Shown here one piece after another: positions 6,137-6,853 of a stretch of DNA of 6,853 bases (positions are counted from its first letter, which is position 1; the number at the start of each line of letters is the position of its first letter). The notes beneath the pieces were generated by a model. That model saw only the letters and a list, made by a program, of their open reading frames with translations. It was not told the DNA's origin and did not search any database. Both the position numbers and the translations under genes were made by a program. Source of the DNA: Bacteroidota bacterium (GTDB lineage Bacteria; Bacteroidota; Bacteroidia; Bacteroidales; VadinHA17); assembly GCA_012838685.1 (NCBI GenBank), contig DUOU01000242.1:1-6853 (forward strand), written 5' to 3'.

Positions 6137-6853
6137 TTAAATGAACCTCCTGATATTAACGCCTCCCGCCATTTCAAAAATAGAACCGTTGGAGAATCTC
6201 CAATCTCCTTTCGCTATTGAGACCACCGCACGGGCAACATCTTCGGGTTCCAACATTTTACAGCAACAATCGTGTGTTTTTATATGCTCCTCATATTTGG
6301 TTCTCGCCTTCCTGGACATATCGGTTTTTACAAGTCCGGGCCTAACCTCATAAACATTGATCCCCTCACATTCCAGTCGATCCGCGAAAAGCGAGGCAAC
6401 CATACTGAGTCCCGCTTTGGACACACAATATTCTCCCATATCGATCGAGGTCATGGCGGCCGACATCGATGAGATGAATATTATTGAAAAATCATGGTTG
6501 CCCTGGAGTTTTTCCCTCAACCATATCATTGTTTGGGCCACTTTTTGTGTAAAAAATAGGGGACCCCTCAGATTTATGGTCATCACCCTATCATAACTCT
6601 CCTCCTTCATCGCGAGAAAATCGACACTATCGAACGGCGCTACACCGGCATTGTTTACCAGTAAGTCTATCCTATTGTAATGAGTGGTAATTGTCGTTAT
6701 CGCCTCGGCGTGTTGATCCGTATTGGAAATATCCAGACTGATAGGAAGAAACTGAGCGTTCAACCCCTCAACCTCCTGTTGCAAGGTGATCATATTTTCA
6801 CTGTTAGCTGTCTGTGCGATAGCTACAATGTCAAATCCTTTTGAGGCAAGCGC
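6137..6853 (-). CDS. Short-chain dehydrogenase/reductase, FabG-like, N-terminus outside window
   Basis: This NAD(P)-dependent oxidoreductase is of the classical SDR family. The reading frame stays open through an ATG at 6793 to the window edge: the preceding in-frame residues, ALASKGFDIVAIAQT, match the helix and second strand of an SDR Rossmann fold. The true start and the glycine-rich TGxxxGIG cofactor motif therefore lie beyond position 6853. Numbering from the first visible residue, the 238 residues include LDIS (D41), VNNAG (66-70), the catalytic Asn in INLRG (N94), ISS with S129, the catalytic pair Y142 and K146 in EYCVSKAG, and the RPGLVKTDM loop. All catalytic residues are present. 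The GEYCVSKAGLSM and VYEVRPGLVKTDM segments resemble proteins usually annotated as 3-ketoacyl-ACP reductase but often encoded in sugar-catabolism clusters. Being 21 bases upstream of the TIM-barrel gene, it more probably oxidises a sugar or polyol than serves fatty acid synthesis. No signal sequence can be judged. Confidence 0.92.
   Translation of the reverse strand, partial: ALASKGFDIVAIAQTANSENMITLQQEVEGLNAQFLPISLDISNTDQHAEAITTITTHYNRIDLLVNNAGVAPFDSVDFLAMKEESYDRVMTINLRGPLFFTQKVAQTMIWLREKLQGNHDFSIIFISSMSAAMTSIDMGEYCVSKAGLSMVASLFADRLECEGINVYEVRPGLVKTDMSRKARTKYEEHIKTHDCCCKMLEPEDVARAVVSIAKGDWRFSNGSIFEMAGGVNIRRFI

Noticed and set aside
6137..6793. ATG at 6793 as the true start of the SDR gene.
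   Set aside because: The frame continues open to the window edge and encodes recognisable SDR Rossmann sequence upstream. Starting at 6793 would remove the cofactor-binding core.

Overview
The window most resembles a chromosomal segment of a Bacteroidota bacterium. This rests on family content (a VTC-domain protein next to a DUF4956 membrane protein, a DUF4153-like membrane protein with a short helical N-terminal module, a twin-arginine TIM-barrel protein), on AT-rich gene starts without strong Shine-Dalgarno sequences, and on moderate base composition. It is an inference from recall of families; no rRNA or other taxonomic marker is present.

Layout: positions 1-490 hold no convincing gene, only a hairpin followed by T-rich sequence and some short repeats. 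Two plus-strand genes follow with one base between them: a VTC-type polyphosphate polymerase domain protein (491-1237) and a five-helix DUF4956 membrane protein (1239-1985). They converge on a block of minus-strand genes. Read in their own direction, from the right edge inward, these are a short-chain dehydrogenase/reductase cut by the window edge (6853-6137), a Tat-signal TIM-barrel sugar isomerase/epimerase-like protein 21 bases later (6115-5141), a 228-base gap with a terminator-like hairpin, a polytopic DUF4153-like membrane protein (4912-3653), an 85-base gap with a second hairpin, and 6-phosphogluconate dehydrogenase (3567-2098).

How the genes may work together: the plus-strand pair looks like one functional unit, a cytoplasmic polyphosphate-polymerase-like domain with a dedicated membrane partner. 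This is the most interesting system here, because the role of DUF4956 is not established to my knowledge and its layout resembles MgtC-type proteins. The SDR and TIM-barrel genes look like one operon for oxidising and isomerising or dehydrating a sugar or polyol. The 6-phosphogluconate dehydrogenase is oxidative pentose phosphate housekeeping, and nothing in the sequence ties it functionally to the membrane protein upstream. No tRNA, rRNA, CRISPR array, insertion sequence or phage gene was seen.
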